From contig NZ_SOZA01000016.1 in the NCBI RefSeq assembly GCF_004519305.1, forward strand, positions 42,652 to 106,651: a stretch of DNA of 64,000 nt, written 5' to 3'. The notes below the pieces were generated by a model, which saw nothing but the letters and a program-made list of their open reading frames with translations, searched no databases and had not been told where the DNA came from. The stretch comes from Pseudomonas sp. RIT623. Lineage in GTDB: Bacteria > Pseudomonadota > Gammaproteobacteria > Pseudomonadales > Pseudomonadaceae. A program made the position numbers and the translations under genes. Shown one piece after another: positions 1 through 9,011 of the stretch; position 1 is the first letter of the stretch; each line of letters begins with the position of its first letter.

Positions 1-669
1 ATCGCCCTGGCCATGGCCGCGGCGATCAAGGGCTACAAGATGATCCTGATCATGCCCGACAACTCCACCACCGAACGCAAGGCGGCGATGACCGCCTATG
101 GCGCCGAGTTGATCCTGGTGACCAAGGAGGAGGGCATGGAGGGCGCGCGCGACCTTGCCGAGAAGCTGCAGGCCGAAGGCCGCGGGTTGGTGCTGGACCA
201 GTTCGCCAACGGCGACAACCCGATCGCCCACTACAACAGCACCGGCCCGGAAATCTGGCAGCAGACCCAGGGCACCATCACCCATTTCGTCAGCTCCATG
301 GGCACCACCGGTACCATCATGGGCTGCTCGCAGTACCTCAAGGAGCAGAATCCAGCGGTGCAGATCATTGGTTTGCAGCCGATGGAAGGCTCGGCCATCC
401 CCGGCATACGCCGCTGGCCCCACGAATACCTGCCGAAGATCTTCGACGCCAGCCGTGTCGACCGGGTGGTCGACATGTCCCAGCAGGAGGCCGAGGACAC
501 CACGCGCCGCCTTGCCCGCGAAGAGGGCATTTTCTGCGGCGTGTCCTCCGGCGGTGCAGTGGCGGCGATGCTACGCCTGTCCCTGGAGGTCGAGAACGCG
601 GTGATGGTCGCCATCATCTGCGATCGTGGCGACCGTTACCTGTCCACCGGCTTGTTCGACGCGACCTGA
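1..669 (+). CDS. cysM: Cysteine synthase B (O-acetylserine sulfhydrylase), 5'-truncated by window edge
   Basis: PLP-dependent enzyme that makes L-cysteine from O-acetyl-L-serine and sulfide or thiosulfate in the cytoplasm. The frame is open from base 1, and an internal Met lies at 13. About 222 residues are visible of roughly 300 expected, so the N-terminal part carrying the PLP lysine is outside the window. Visible family features are the segment [10 protein letters not shown], the glycine-rich phosphate-binding loop [11 protein letters not shown] near the middle, and the C-terminal [10 protein letters not shown] motif around the cofactor pyridine ring. The TGA stop overlaps the rlmD start by one base (TGATG), so the two genes are probably translationally coupled. 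CysM rather than CysK is preferred from the MPDN and EGM segments and from the rlmD-relA neighbourhood, where Pseudomonas carries cysM. Confidence 0.93.
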   Translation: MALAMAAAIKGYKMILIMPDNSTTERKAAMTAYGAELILVTKEEGMEGARDLAEKLQAEGRGLVLDQFANGDNPIAHYNSTGPEIWQQTQGTITHFVSSMGTTGTIMGCSQYLKEQNPAVQIIGLQPMEGSAIPGIRRWPHEYLPKIFDASRVDRVVDMSQQEAEDTTRRLAREEGIFCGVSSGGAVAAMLRLSLEVENAVMVAIICDRGDRYLSTGLFDAT

Positions 670-2027
670 TGTCCAGAAAGAAAAGCAACGGCGGCCTGCG
701 CTTCCAGCCGGCCGGCGGCAACCGTACCCCACAGGTTCCCGTGGGCAAGAAACAGCGTCTGCTGATCGAGCGCGTGTCCGGCGATGGCCGGGGCATTGCC
801 TTCGTCGAAGGGCGTACCTGGTTCGTCAGCGGCGCGCTGGACGGCGAGGACGTCGAGGCGCGCGTGCTCGCGGCGCGCGGCAAGGTGGTCGAGGCGCGCC
901 TGGAGCGTGTGTTCCAGGCCAGCGCGCAACGGCGCGAAGCGCCCTGCCGGCATTACGTCCGCTGCGGCGGTTGCAACCTGCAACATGTCCCCCATGCCGA
1001 CCAGTTGGCCCTCAAGCAGCGCCTGCTGGCCGAGCAGTTGCAGCGGGTTGCTGGGCTGCAGCCAGAAGAGTGGGCCGCGCCCCTGAGCGGGCCGGAGTTC
1101 GGCTACCGACGCCGGGCGCGGGTGGCGGTGCGCTGGGATGTCAAGGCACGCCATCTGGACGTGGGCTTTCGCGCCGAGGCCAGCCAGGACATTGTCGCCA
1201 TCGACGACTGCCCGGTGCTGGTACAACCCTTGCAGTCCATTTTCCGCCACTTGCCCACCGTGCTGCGCAGCTTGAGCAAGCCACAGGCGCTGGGGCATGT
1301 AGAACTGTTCAGCGGCACGGCGCAAGCGCTGCTGGTGCGTCACGTGGCAGCGTTGCCTGCTGAAGACCTGGCGCGCCTTGCGGCATTCTGTGCCGAAGCC
1401 GGCGCCCAGCTTTGGTTGCAGGGCGAAGGTCAGCCGGCTCCGATGGACGCCGCGGCGCAGTTGGGCTTTGCCCTCGAGCCCTGGGGCCTGGAGCTGGCCT
1501 GGCGGCCTGGAGATTTCGTCCAGGTCAACGCCCAAGTCAATAGCCTGATGATCCAGCAGGCCTTGGCCTGGCTGGCGCCGCAGGCCGACGAGCGGGTGCT
1601 GGACCTGTTCTGCGGCCTGGGTAATTTCGCCTTGCCCCTGGCGCGCCAGGCGCGCGAGGTGGTGGCGGTGGAAGGCGTGCAGGCCATGGTCGAGCGCGCC
1701 GAGGCCAATGCCCGAAACAACAATGTGCATAACGCACGGTTTTTTCAGGCCGATTTATCGCAGCCTTTGGCGGACGCCGGATGGGTCGCCGAAGGTTTTT
1801 CTGCGGTACTCTTGGACCCACCGCGCGACGGCGCTTTCGAGGTGGTGCAAGGCATCGCCCGGCTGGGTGCGCAGCGGATGGTCTATGTATCGTGCAACCC
1901 GGCCACGCTGGCGCGAGACGCCCAGGTGCTGGCGGGGCAGGGGTACCGGTTAAAAAGGGCCGGGATTCTCGACATGTTTCCTCAGACGGCACATGTCGAG
2001 GCCATGGCGTTATTCGAAGCGGGCTAG
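669..2027 (+). CDS. rlmD: 23S rRNA (uracil-1939-C5)-methyltransferase
   Basis: SAM-dependent enzyme that methylates U1939 of 23S rRNA. The 452-residue protein has an N-terminal TRAM-like RNA-binding region (about residues 20-80). A cysteine cluster follows, [12 protein letters not shown] at about 95-108, with the later Cys expected for a 4Fe-4S centre. The C-terminal Rossmann methyltransferase domain carries the SAM motif [16 protein letters not shown] (about 311-326), DPPRDG, and the catalytic-Cys signature [12 protein letters not shown] near residue 410. Length matches the RumA/RlmD family. The ATG at 669 overlaps the cysM stop. It sits directly before relA, the usual order in Pseudomonas. 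Confidence 0.96.
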   Translation: MSRKKSNGGLRFQPAGGNRTPQVPVGKKQRLLIERVSGDGRGIAFVEGRTWFVSGALDGEDVEARVLAARGKVVEARLERVFQASAQRREAPCRHYVRCGGCNLQHVPHADQLALKQRLLAEQLQRVAGLQPEEWAAPLSGPEFGYRRRARVAVRWDVKARHLDVGFRAEASQDIVAIDDCPVLVQPLQSIFRHLPTVLRSLSKPQALGHVELFSGTAQALLVRHVAALPAEDLARLAAFCAEAGAQLWLQGEGQPAPMDAAAQLGFALEPWGLELAWRPGDFVQVNAQVNSLMIQQALAWLAPQADERVLDLFCGLGNFALPLARQAREVVAVEGVQAMVERAEANARNNNVHNARFFQADLSQPLADAGWVAEGFSAVLLDPPRDGAFEVVQGIARLGAQRMVYVSCNPATLARDAQVLAGQGYRLKRAGILDMFPQTAHVEAMALFEAG

Positions 2028-2125
2028 CGCGGCTGGCCCCTTGGTGTCGCGTTCAAGGAACGAAGGCGGCACAGGTGATAGTCAGCGTGCCCGTGTGGCG
2101 CGCTGTATGGAAAGGTAAAGCAAAG

Positions 2126-4366
2126 ATGGTACAGGTGAGAGTGCACCAGCCGGTCAACAACGACGGCAGTATCAATCTCGAAGCATGGCTCGATCATGTG
2201 GTGAGCGTCGATTCGCAGCTCGATCGCCCGGCGCTCAAAGAGGCCTGCGAGTTCGCCCAGGAAGTCGAGAAGAAGGGCAACCCGGCCAAGCATTCCTGGG
2301 CGGACGGGACGTCCAGTTTCCAGGCGGGGCTGGAGATCGCCGAGATCCTCGCCGACCTCAAGCTCGATCAGGACTCGCTGGTCGCCGCGGTGATCTACCG
2401 CTCGGTGCGTGAAGGCAAGGTGACCTTGGCCGAAGTCGGCCAGCGTTTCGGCCCGGTGGTGTCCAAGCTGATCGACGGCGTGTTGCGCATGGCCGCCATC
2501 AGTGCCAGTCTCAGTCCGCGCCAGTCGCTGGTGCTCGGCTCCCAGGCGCAGGTGGAGAACCTGCGCAAGATGCTGGTGGCCATGGTCGACGATGTGCGCG
2601 TGGCGCTGATCAAGCTGGCTGAACGCACCTGCGCCATTCGCGCGGTCAAGGCTGCCGATGACGAGAAACGCCTGCGGGTAGCCCGCGAGGTGTTCGACAT
2701 CTATGCGCCGCTGGCCCACCGCCTGGGCATCGGCCATATCAAGTGGGAACTGGAAGACCTCTCGTTCCGCTACCTCGAGCCCGACCAGTACAAGCAGATC
2801 GCCAAGCTACTGCACGAGCGCCGGCTGGACCGCGAGCGTTTCATCAGCGACGTGATGAACCAGCTGCAGAACGAATTGCTGGCCACTGGGGTCAACGCCG
2901 ATATCAGTGGCCGGGCGAAACATATCTATTCGATTTGGCGCAAGATGCAGCGCAAGGGCCTGGAGTTCAGCCAGATCTATGACGTGCGCGCAGTGCGTGT
3001 GCTGGTGCCGGAGGTGCGCGACTGCTACACCGCGCTGGGGATCGTCCACACCCTGTGGCGGCATATCCCCAAGGAGTTCGACGACTACATCGCCAACCCC
3101 AAGGAGAACGGCTACCGCTCGCTGCACACCGCGGTGATCGGCCCTGAGGGCAAGGTCCTCGAGGTGCAGATCCGCACCCATGCCATGCACGAGGAAGCCG
3201 AGCTCGGTGTCTGCGCGCATTGGCGCTACAAGGGCACCGACGTCAAGCCCAGTTCCAACCATTACGAAGAGAAGATCTCCTGGCTGCGCCAGGTGCTCGA
3301 GTGGCACGAGGAGCTGGGCGATATCGGCGGCCTGGCTGAACAGCTGCGCGTCGATATCGAGCCGGACCGGGTCTATGTATTCACCCCCGACGGCCACGCC
3401 ATCGACCTGCCCAAGGGCGCCACGCCACTGGACTTCGCCTACCGGGTGCACACCGAGATCGGCCACAACTGCCGTGGCGCCAAGATCAACGGGCGCATCG
3501 TGCCGCTCAACTACAGCCTGCAGACCGGCGAGCAGGTGGAGATCATCACCAGCAAGCATGGCAGCCCGAGCCGCGACTGGTTGAACTCCAACCTGGGCTA
3601 CGTCACCACCTCGCGGGCCCGGGCCAAGATCGTCCACTGGTTCAAACTGCAGGCCCGCGACCAGAACGTGGCCGCCGGCAAGACCCTGCTCGAGCGCGAG
3701 TTGAGCCGCCTGGGCCTGCCCCAGGTGGACTTCGAGCGCCTGGCCGAGAAGGCCAATGTCAAGACCGCCGAGGACATGTTCGCCGCCCTCGGCGCTGGCG
3801 ACCTGCGCCTGGCGCACATGGTCAATGCCGCGCAGCAGCTGCTCGAGCCCGAGCGCCTGGAACCGGTCGAGTTGATTCCGCGCCAGGCCCGTGGCATCCG
3901 TGCGGGCAAGCGTAGCGATATCCAGATCCAGGGCGTCGGCAACCTGCTCACGCAGATGGCCGGCTGCTGCCAGCCGTTGCCGGGTGATGCCATCGTCGGC
4001 TACATCACCCAGGGCCGCGGGGTGAGTATCCACCGCCAGGACTGTGCCTCGGTACTGCAACTGGCGGGCAAGGAGCCGGAGCGGATGATCCAGGTCAGCT
4101 GGGGGCCGATCCCGGTGCAGACCTATCCGGTGGACATCGTCATCCGCGCCTACGACCGCCCGGGGCTGCTGCGCGACGTGTCGCAGGTGCTGCTCAACGA
4201 GAAGATCAACGTACTGGCGGTCAACACCCGCTCGAACAAGGAAGACAACACCGCGCTGATGTCGCTGACCATCGAGATTCCCGGCCTGGACGCGCTTGGG
4301 CGCCTGCTCGGCAGGATTTCGCAGTTGCCCAACATCATCGAGACGCGGCGTAACCGTACCCCGTGA
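2126..4366 (+). CDS. relA: GTP pyrophosphokinase (ppGpp synthetase I)
   Basis: Ribosome-associated synthetase making (p)ppGpp during amino-acid starvation. The start at MVQVRVHQPVN gives 746 residues, the usual RelA length. The frame stays open further upstream, but that part overlaps rlmD. The N-terminal hydrolase domain is degenerate: where SpoT has the metal-binding HD (LLHDVVED-like), this protein reads VIYRSVREG, so it should be synthetase-only. The synthetase core follows with NPKENGYRSLHT and EVQIRTHAMHEEAE (about residues 325-360). Next come a TGS domain (VYVFTPDGHAIDLPKGATPLDFAYRVHTEIG), a conserved Cys-rich segment (AGCCQPLPGD) and a C-terminal ACT/RRM domain (PVDIVIRAYDRPGLLRDVSQ). 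mazG follows 70 bp downstream. Confidence 0.97.
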   Translation: MVQVRVHQPVNNDGSINLEAWLDHVVSVDSQLDRPALKEACEFAQEVEKKGNPAKHSWADGTSSFQAGLEIAEILADLKLDQDSLVAAVIYRSVREGKVTLAEVGQRFGPVVSKLIDGVLRMAAISASLSPRQSLVLGSQAQVENLRKMLVAMVDDVRVALIKLAERTCAIRAVKAADDEKRLRVAREVFDIYAPLAHRLGIGHIKWELEDLSFRYLEPDQYKQIAKLLHERRLDRERFISDVMNQLQNELLATGVNADISGRAKHIYSIWRKMQRKGLEFSQIYDVRAVRVLVPEVRDCYTALGIVHTLWRHIPKEFDDYIANPKENGYRSLHTAVIGPEGKVLEVQIRTHAMHEEAELGVCAHWRYKGTDVKPSSNHYEEKISWLRQVLEWHEELGDIGGLAEQLRVDIEPDRVYVFTPDGHAIDLPKGATPLDFAYRVHTEIGHNCRGAKINGRIVPLNYSLQTGEQVEIITSKHGSPSRDWLNSNLGYVTTSRARAKIVHWFKLQARDQNVAAGKTLLERELSRLGLPQVDFERLAEKANVKTAEDMFAALGAGDLRLAHMVNAAQQLLEPERLEPVELIPRQARGIRAGKRSDIQIQGVGNLLTQMAGCCQPLPGDAIVGYITQGRGVSIHRQDCASVLQLAGKEPERMIQVSWGPIPVQTYPVDIVIRAYDRPGLLRDVSQVLLNEKINVLAVNTRSNKEDNTALMSLTIEIPGLDALGRLLGRISQLPNIIETRRNRTP

Positions 4367-4375
4367 TACTGCCAT

Positions 4376-4414
4376 TGGCGGGCAAGTCGCACCGCCGATG
4401 CGACTTGCCCCGCG
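4376..4414. repeat. REP-like perfect hairpin between relA and mazG
   Basis: The arms GGGCAAGTCGCA (4380-4391) and TGCGACTTGCCC (4399-4410) form a perfect 12-bp stem with a 7-base loop. A longer version of the same palindrome (TCGCGGGGCRAGTCGCA) occurs at 49239-49287. This marks it as a dispersed intergenic repeat rather than a gene-specific site. It could weaken read-through from relA into mazG or stabilise the relA 3' end. Confidence 0.7.
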
Positions 4415-4436
4415 CTGAGCCCGGTAAGGACAACCC

Positions 4437-5270
4437 ATGACCTATACCCTCGAAGACCTGCTGCACCTGATGGCCCGCCTGCGCGACCCGCAGTACGGTT
4501 GCCCCTGGGATCTCAAGCAGGACTACGCCAGCATCGTCCCGCACACGATCGAAGAGGCCTACGAAGTGGCCGACACCATCGAGCGCGGTGACTTCGAGCA
4601 CCTGCAGGGCGAGCTGGGCGACCTGTTGTTCCAGGTGGTCTACTACAGCCAGCTGGCACGGGAAGAAGGGCGCTTCGAGTTCGACGGCGTGGTCGATGCG
4701 ATCACCCGCAAGCTTATCCGCCGCCACCCCCATGTATTCCCCACTGGCGAGCTCTATGCGCCGCTGGACACCCCCATGTTGAACGAGGCCCAGGTCAAGT
4801 CGCGCTGGGAAGAGATCAAGGCCGAGGAACGCGCCGAGAAGAGCGAGCCTGAACAGCTCTCGCTGCTCGACGATGTGCCGGCGGCCTTGCCTGCGCTGTC
4901 ACGGGCGGCCAAGCTGCAGAAGCGCGCTGCCACGGTCGGTTTCGACTGGCCCGAGGCCCTGCCGGTACTGGACAAGGTGCGCGAGGAACTCGACGAAGTG
5001 CTGCAGGCCATGGCCGATGGCGACAGCGATGCGTTGGAGGATGAGCTGGGCGACCTGTTGTTCGCCACCGTCAACCTGGCCCGTCACCTCAAGCACGACC
5101 CGGAAAACGCCCTGCGCCGCGCCAACCGCAAGTTCGAGCGGCGCTTCCGATTCATCGAACAGGCATTGCGCGAGCAGGGCCTGAACATCCAAGATCGTAC
5201 CCTCGACGAGCTGGACGCCCTGTGGGGCGAGGCCAAGCGTCAGGAAAAGAACCTGCCCAGCTGCGGCTGA
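4437..5270 (+). CDS. mazG: Nucleoside triphosphate pyrophosphohydrolase MazG
   Basis: Hydrolyses (d)NTPs to the monophosphate and pyrophosphate. In E. coli it is linked to lowering of ppGpp and to nucleotide-pool cleaning. The 277-residue protein shows the two tandem MazG domains. The first has EEAYEVADTIERGD followed by GELGDLLFQVV (about residues 40-75). The second has EELDEVLQAMADGD followed by DELGDLLFATVN (about 180-220). These carry the acidic metal-binding EExxE/ExxD residues. RBS AAGGA lies just upstream of the ATG. Placement after relA is conserved in gammaproteobacteria and fits its link to the stringent response. Confidence 0.96.
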   Translation: MTYTLEDLLHLMARLRDPQYGCPWDLKQDYASIVPHTIEEAYEVADTIERGDFEHLQGELGDLLFQVVYYSQLAREEGRFEFDGVVDAITRKLIRRHPHVFPTGELYAPLDTPMLNEAQVKSRWEEIKAEERAEKSEPEQLSLLDDVPAALPALSRAAKLQKRAATVGFDWPEALPVLDKVREELDEVLQAMADGDSDALEDELGDLLFATVNLARHLKHDPENALRRANRKFERRFRFIEQALREQGLNIQDRTLDELDALWGEAKRQEKNLPSCG

Positions 5271-5295
5271 GCTGATGCATAAGTGAGTGAACACG

Positions 5296-5835
5296 ATGAG
5301 CCTTTCCCTTCGCGACCAATTGCTCAAAGCCGGTCTGGTCAACCAGAAACAGGTTTCTCAGGCCAACAAGGCCGAGAAAAAACAGAAACGCCTGGAACAT
5401 AAAGGCCAGGTCGAGGTGGACGACAGCCAGCAGCGCCTGGCCAAGCAAGCCCAGGCCGAGAAGGCCAAGAAAGACCAGGAGCTGAACCGCCAGGTCCAGG
5501 AGAAGGCCGAGCAGAAGGCCCGCGCCGCGCAGGTCAAGCAATTGATCGAGGCGACCCGCCTGCCCAAGCTGAACACCGAGGACTATTACAACTTCGTCGA
5601 CGACAAGAAGGTCAAGCGCATCGCCGTCAACGCCCTGATGCGCAGCAAGCTGAGCAACGGCGCGCTGGCGATCGTCGCCCACGGCGGCGGCTACGAAGTG
5701 ATCCCGCGCGAGGCGGCGGTGAAGATCCAGGAGCGCGACCCGAATCGTATCCTGCTGCTCAACACCCATGTCGAGGAAGCGGACGAGGACGACCCGTACG
5801 CCGCCTACAAGATCCCTGACGATCTGATGTGGTAA
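5296..5835 (+). CDS. DUF2058 family protein (YaiL-like)
   Basis: 179-residue cytoplasmic protein of the YaiL/DUF2058 family, sometimes labelled a nucleoprotein/polynucleotide-associated enzyme; its biochemical role is not established. The start SLSLRDQLLKAGLV is the family's conserved opening. A highly charged, Lys/Gln/Glu-rich helical stretch (about residues 20-85, probably coiled coil) follows. A compact C-terminal domain comes last, with LPKLNTEDYYNFVDDKKVKRI and HGGGYEVIPREAA. The ATG at 5296 is preferred over a GTG nine bases upstream because it matches the family N-terminus. A strong terminator follows directly. Confidence 0.88.
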   Translation: MSLSLRDQLLKAGLVNQKQVSQANKAEKKQKRLEHKGQVEVDDSQQRLAKQAQAEKAKKDQELNRQVQEKAEQKARAAQVKQLIEATRLPKLNTEDYYNFVDDKKVKRIAVNALMRSKLSNGALAIVAHGGGYEVIPREAAVKIQERDPNRILLLNTHVEEADEDDPYAAYKIPDDLMW

Positions 5836-5841
5836 GCATGA

Positions 5842-5868
5842 AAAACCCCGCCTAGGCGGGGTTTTCTT
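5842..5868 (+). terminator. Rho-independent terminator after the DUF2058 gene
   Basis: AAAACCCCGCC / GGCGGGGTTTT forms a self-complementary GC stem flanked by A and T runs, 6 bases after the stop codon. The symmetric A/T flanks mean it can also serve the short convergent gene at 5882-6064. Confidence 0.9.
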
Positions 5869-5881
5869 ATTGAAGACTGGG

Positions 5882-6064
5882 TCATTGCGACGCGCGCTGA
5901 TTCTCGAGGTATTCCAGTTCCATGCGGTATTTCTGAGCCAGGTGTTCTTCGTGGAACATACCGACCAGCTGGCCCTGCTGGCGCACCTCCCAGATCCGCA
6001 AGCCAGAGGCTTGGCTTTCGTGGGACATTTTCGATTCGTCGCGTTCGGTTACTTGGACTGTCAT
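5882..6064 (-). CDS. Small conserved hypothetical protein (60 aa)
   Basis: A 60-residue charged protein with no signal peptide or membrane segment. It opens MTVQVTERDESK and ends ELEYLENQRASQ. The central WEVRQQGQLVGMFHEEHLAQKYRME looks like a small alpha/beta fold of the kind seen in short Pseudomonas hypotheticals. The start at 6064 is supported by GGAG seven bases upstream; an internal Met at 6028 is the alternative. It ends convergently against the DUF2058 gene, sharing the terminator between them. I do not recognise a function. Confidence 0.7.
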   Translation of the reverse strand: MTVQVTERDESKMSHESQASGLRIWEVRQQGQLVGMFHEEHLAQKYRMELEYLENQRASQ

Positions 6065-6187
6065 CGTTAAACTCCACTTCTTCGGTTGGCTGCGGCACTC
6101 TGTCGCAGGACTCCTTTATAGAATTTGTTAGCAGGCTAAGTAAATAAAACAGCGATGAAACAAGTTTCATGTAGGAGCGGTGTGCAG

Positions 6188-6216
6188 CAAAAAAGAAACC
6201 CCGCACTAGGCGGGGC
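6188..6216 (-). terminator. Terminator downstream of the purM-purN-DUF3108 operon
   Basis: Read on the minus strand, CCCCGC-loop-GCGGGG is followed by TTTCTTTTTT, a standard intrinsic terminator 24 bases past the end of the DUF3108 gene. Confidence 0.8.
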
Positions 6217-6239
6217 TCCGGGCATTGCTGGCAGCGGTA

Positions 6240-6950
6240 TCAGTTGCCCTTGACCGCCTTGCCGTCCACCGTGCCATCTTGCAGCACGATCACGTATTCC
6301 TTGCCGTCGGTCTCGACCTGGCGCAATTGCACCAGCAGGTAGTCCCAGTCCTTGGCGAACCACAGTTCGGTGATACGCTTGCTCTGGCTCGGGTCGCGCA
6401 CGCGCTCGACCTTGATCGCCTCGACCTGACCGGTCTTGGTGGCGACTTTCTCGGCACCCAGCACGCGGAAGTCGTAGGTGTCGATCTCGTCACCGTCGAC
6501 CACCTGATAGGTCATGCTCTTCTTGCCAGCGGCCACATCATGCTGCAGCGCCAGCTGGTACGACGACTTGTCCAGCACGCCACGGTTGAGCGGCAGGCTG
6601 ACGGCATCGCCACGGTCGCTGCCGGTGACTTTCTTGCCGGTCCAGTCGAACGTCAGGTCGACCTTCTTGGCCTTGCCCAGGCCGCCACGCTCGAAGTGGT
6701 ACTTCTGCGGCAGCAGGGTGTCGTTGTCCATGCGCAGGGTGCTTTGCTCGGTGAGGCTGGCGATCATCATGGACGCCTTGAAATTCAGGCTCCAGGTACC
6801 GTTGGCGTTCTTTTCCAGGCTGCGCTCGGCAGTGCCGCTCATGGGCAGCTGTTTCCAGTCGGCGGTGTAGCTGGCCGCGAAAGGCTTCAGATCAGCTGCC
6901 TGGAGCGGCAGGGCAAGCACGGCGAGAGCCAAGAGCAGGGCACGACGCAT
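6240..6950 (-). CDS. DUF3108 domain periplasmic protein
   Basis: A 236-residue exported protein. The signal peptide MRRALLLALAVLALPLQA is followed by a predicted cleavage site before ADLKPF. The mature part is beta-rich with the family pattern: ASYTADWKQLPMSGTAERSL early, then YHFERGGLGKAKKVDLTFDW, and a late DTYDFRVLGAEKV / WFAKDWDYLLVQL segment. DUF3108 proteins are uncharacterised periplasmic proteins with an LolA/LolB-like beta-barrel look. The start is 8 bases after the purN stop, so it is the third gene of the purM-purN operon. Confidence 0.85.
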   Translation of the reverse strand: MRRALLLALAVLALPLQAADLKPFAASYTADWKQLPMSGTAERSLEKNANGTWSLNFKASMMIASLTEQSTLRMDNDTLLPQKYHFERGGLGKAKKVDLTFDWTGKKVTGSDRGDAVSLPLNRGVLDKSSYQLALQHDVAAGKKSMTYQVVDGDEIDTYDFRVLGAEKVATKTGQVEAIKVERVRDPSQSKRITELWFAKDWDYLLVQLRQVETDGKEYVIVLQDGTVDGKAVKGN

Positions 6951-6958
6951 AAATTCTC

Positions 6959-7612
6959 CTAGGATCGAATCAAGTGACCGCTGGCCGCCAGCGGCTGGCC
7001 ATCCAGTAATGCACCCTGTTCGCCCAGACGCAAGCGTCCTTCGGCAAACCAGCGCACCGCCAGCGGGTAGATCTGGTGTTCCTGCCGGTGCACCCGCTGG
7101 GCGAGTGACTCCGGGGTGTCATCCATTGCAACCGGGACCACAGCCTGTACGACCAGAGGCCCGCCATCGAGTTCCTCGGTGACGAAATGCACGCTGCAGC
7201 CATGTTCCGCATCACCGGCGTCCAGCGCGCGTTGGTGCGTGTGCAGGCCTTTGTACTTGGGCAGTAGTGACGGGTGGATATTCAGCAGGCGGCCCTGGTA
7301 GTGGCGCACGAAGCCGCCACTGAGGATGCGCATGAAGCCGGCCAGTACCACCAGGTCAGGCTCGAAGCCGTCGATCAGCGCCATCAGCGCCGCGTCGAAG
7401 GCTTCGCGACCGTCGAAACCCTGGTGCTCCAGCAGCGCGGTGTCGACACCGGCTGCCTTGGCACGTTCCAGGCCGTAGGCATCGGCGCGGTTGGAAATCA
7501 CCGCGCGAATGCGTACCGGGCTGTCACTGGCGCTGGTGTTGTCGATCAGCGCTTGCAGGTTGCTGCCGGAGCCCGACAGCAATACCACTACGTTGCAGGT
7601 CTTGCTCGGCAT
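6959..7612 (-). CDS. purN: Phosphoribosylglycinamide formyltransferase
   Basis: Third step of purine biosynthesis: transfers formyl from 10-formyl-THF to GAR. It has 217 residues. The N-terminal VVLLSGSGSNLQALID carries the phosphate-binding loop. The folate-binding and catalytic region is FMRILSGGFVRHYQGRLLNIHPSLLPKYKG with the catalytic Asn-His pair (NIHPSLLP). The conserved Asp lies in the downstream VTEELDGGPLVVQ segment. The ATG overlaps the purM stop (ATGA), which indicates translational coupling. A frame extension upstream lies inside purM and is not used. Confidence 0.97.
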   Translation of the reverse strand: MPSKTCNVVVLLSGSGSNLQALIDNTSASDSPVRIRAVISNRADAYGLERAKAAGVDTALLEHQGFDGREAFDAALMALIDGFEPDLVVLAGFMRILSGGFVRHYQGRLLNIHPSLLPKYKGLHTHQRALDAGDAEHGCSVHFVTEELDGGPLVVQAVVPVAMDDTPESLAQRVHRQEHQIYPLAVRWFAEGRLRLGEQGALLDGQPLAASGHLIRS

Positions 7613-8670
7613 CAGTGTGCCTTGAGGTTCTGCAGCTCGACCTGGGCGGCGCCTTCGGCGGCTTCGGCGATGTGGCCGATGACCCAAGGCTGCTCACCGG
7701 CGGCGCGCAGTTCGTTCAGGGCGGCTTCGACCTGATCCTGGGCGACACAGATGACCATGCCGACGCCGCAGTTCAGTACGCGGTGCATCTCGTGTTCGTC
7801 GACGTTGCCTTTTTCCTGCAGGAAGTCGAACACCACCGGGCGCTGCCAGCTGGCTACGTCGACCACGGCCTGGGCGCCTTTTGGCAGCACGCGCGGAATG
7901 TTGTCCAGCAGGCCGCCGCCAGTGATGTGGGCCATGGCCTTGACCGCGCCGGTCTGCTTGATCAGTTGCAGCAGGGGCTTGACGTAGATGCGGGTCGGCG
8001 CCATCAGCAGGTCGGCCAGTGGCTTGCCGTCGAGTTGGGTGTTGTCGATGTCGGTGCCGGACACTTCGAGGATCTTGCGGATCAGCGAGTAGCCGTTGGA
8101 GTGTGGGCCGGAGGACGGCAGGGCGATCAGCGCGTCGCCGGTGACCACTTTCGAGCCGTCGATGATCTCGGCCTTTTCCACCACGCCGACGCAGAAGCCG
8201 GCCAGGTCGTAGTCTTCGCCTTCGTACATGCCCGGCATTTCGGCGGTTTCACCACCGACCAGCGAGCAGCCGGCCAGCTCGCAACCAGCGCCAATGCCGG
8301 TGACCACTGTGGCGGCCACGTCGACGTTGAGCTTGCCGGTGGCGTAGTAGTCGAGGAAGAACAGCGGCTCGGCACCGCACACCACCAGGTCGTTGACGCA
8401 CATGGCGACCAGGTCCTGGCCGATGCTGTCGTGCTTGTTCAGGTTCAGCGCCAGGCGCAGCTTGGTGCCGACGCCGTCGGTGCCGGAGACCAGCACCGGC
8501 TGCTTGTAGCCGGCCGGGATCTCGCAGAGGGCGCCGAAGCCGCCCAGGCCACCCATGACTTCAGGGCGTGCGGTGCGCTTGGCGACGCCCTTGATGCGTT
8601 CGACCAGTGCTTCGCCGGCGTCGATGTCTACACCGGCGTCTTTGTAGCTCAGGGAGGGTTGCTTGCTCAT
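7612..8670 (-). CDS. purM: Phosphoribosylformylglycinamidine cyclo-ligase
   Basis: ATP-dependent ring closure of FGAM to AIR in purine biosynthesis, cytoplasmic. The 352 residues match the family length. It shows the AIR synthase signatures: the start [80 protein letters not shown] and [16 protein letters not shown]. It is the first gene of the operon purM-purN-DUF3108 and is transcribed away from the DUF2066 gene, with 341 bp between their starts. Confidence 0.98.
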   Translation of the reverse strand: MSKQPSLSYKDAGVDIDAGEALVERIKGVAKRTARPEVMGGLGGFGALCEIPAGYKQPVLVSGTDGVGTKLRLALNLNKHDSIGQDLVAMCVNDLVVCGAEPLFFLDYYATGKLNVDVAATVVTGIGAGCELAGCSLVGGETAEMPGMYEGEDYDLAGFCVGVVEKAEIIDGSKVVTGDALIALPSSGPHSNGYSLIRKILEVSGTDIDNTQLDGKPLADLLMAPTRIYVKPLLQLIKQTGAVKAMAHITGGGLLDNIPRVLPKGAQAVVDVASWQRPVVFDFLQEKGNVDEHEMHRVLNCGVGMVICVAQDQVEAALNELRAAGEQPWVIGHIAEAAEGAAQVELQNLKAH

Positions 8671-9011
8671 TGATCCAGGCCTTTAAGAGGGAGGGATTCT
8701 AGAAAACGACCATGACGGCCAAGGCCGACGGGAACGCGTGCGGCTGCCTGTACGTCACTGGTCTGCGAAGGCGCGCGATTTTATCAGGGTTGCCCCCAAG
8801 CGGCCATCCTCAGGCCGACGGGCAGGCGGCAAATGTCGCTAAAAAAACGCTTTCAGCGCCTGTGGCTGGTTGCCGCGCCAGTGCCTGTATAAGGTATAGG
8901 CATGGCGACGCAGGCAAATGGCCGCACTGGCGGAGTATTTGTTCGCTCCGCGCGGTCACAGCCGACAGGTTCGGGCGCGTCGCCCCATGGTTATCTGGAC
9001 AGGAATCCTCA
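8671..9011. other. Divergent intergenic region purM / DUF2066
   Basis: A 341-base stretch that must hold the promoters of the purM operon (leftward) and the DUF2066-perM operon (rightward). A TATAAGGTATAG stretch at about 8889-8900 is a plausible rightward -10. An RBS AGGA sits just before the ATG at 9012. I see no coding signal and no clear PurR-type operator. Confidence 0.4.

Noticed and set aside
7615..8673. A 352-codon plus-strand frame exactly opposite purM
   Set aside because: It is the mirror of purM, whose motifs are certain; its sequence has no family features.
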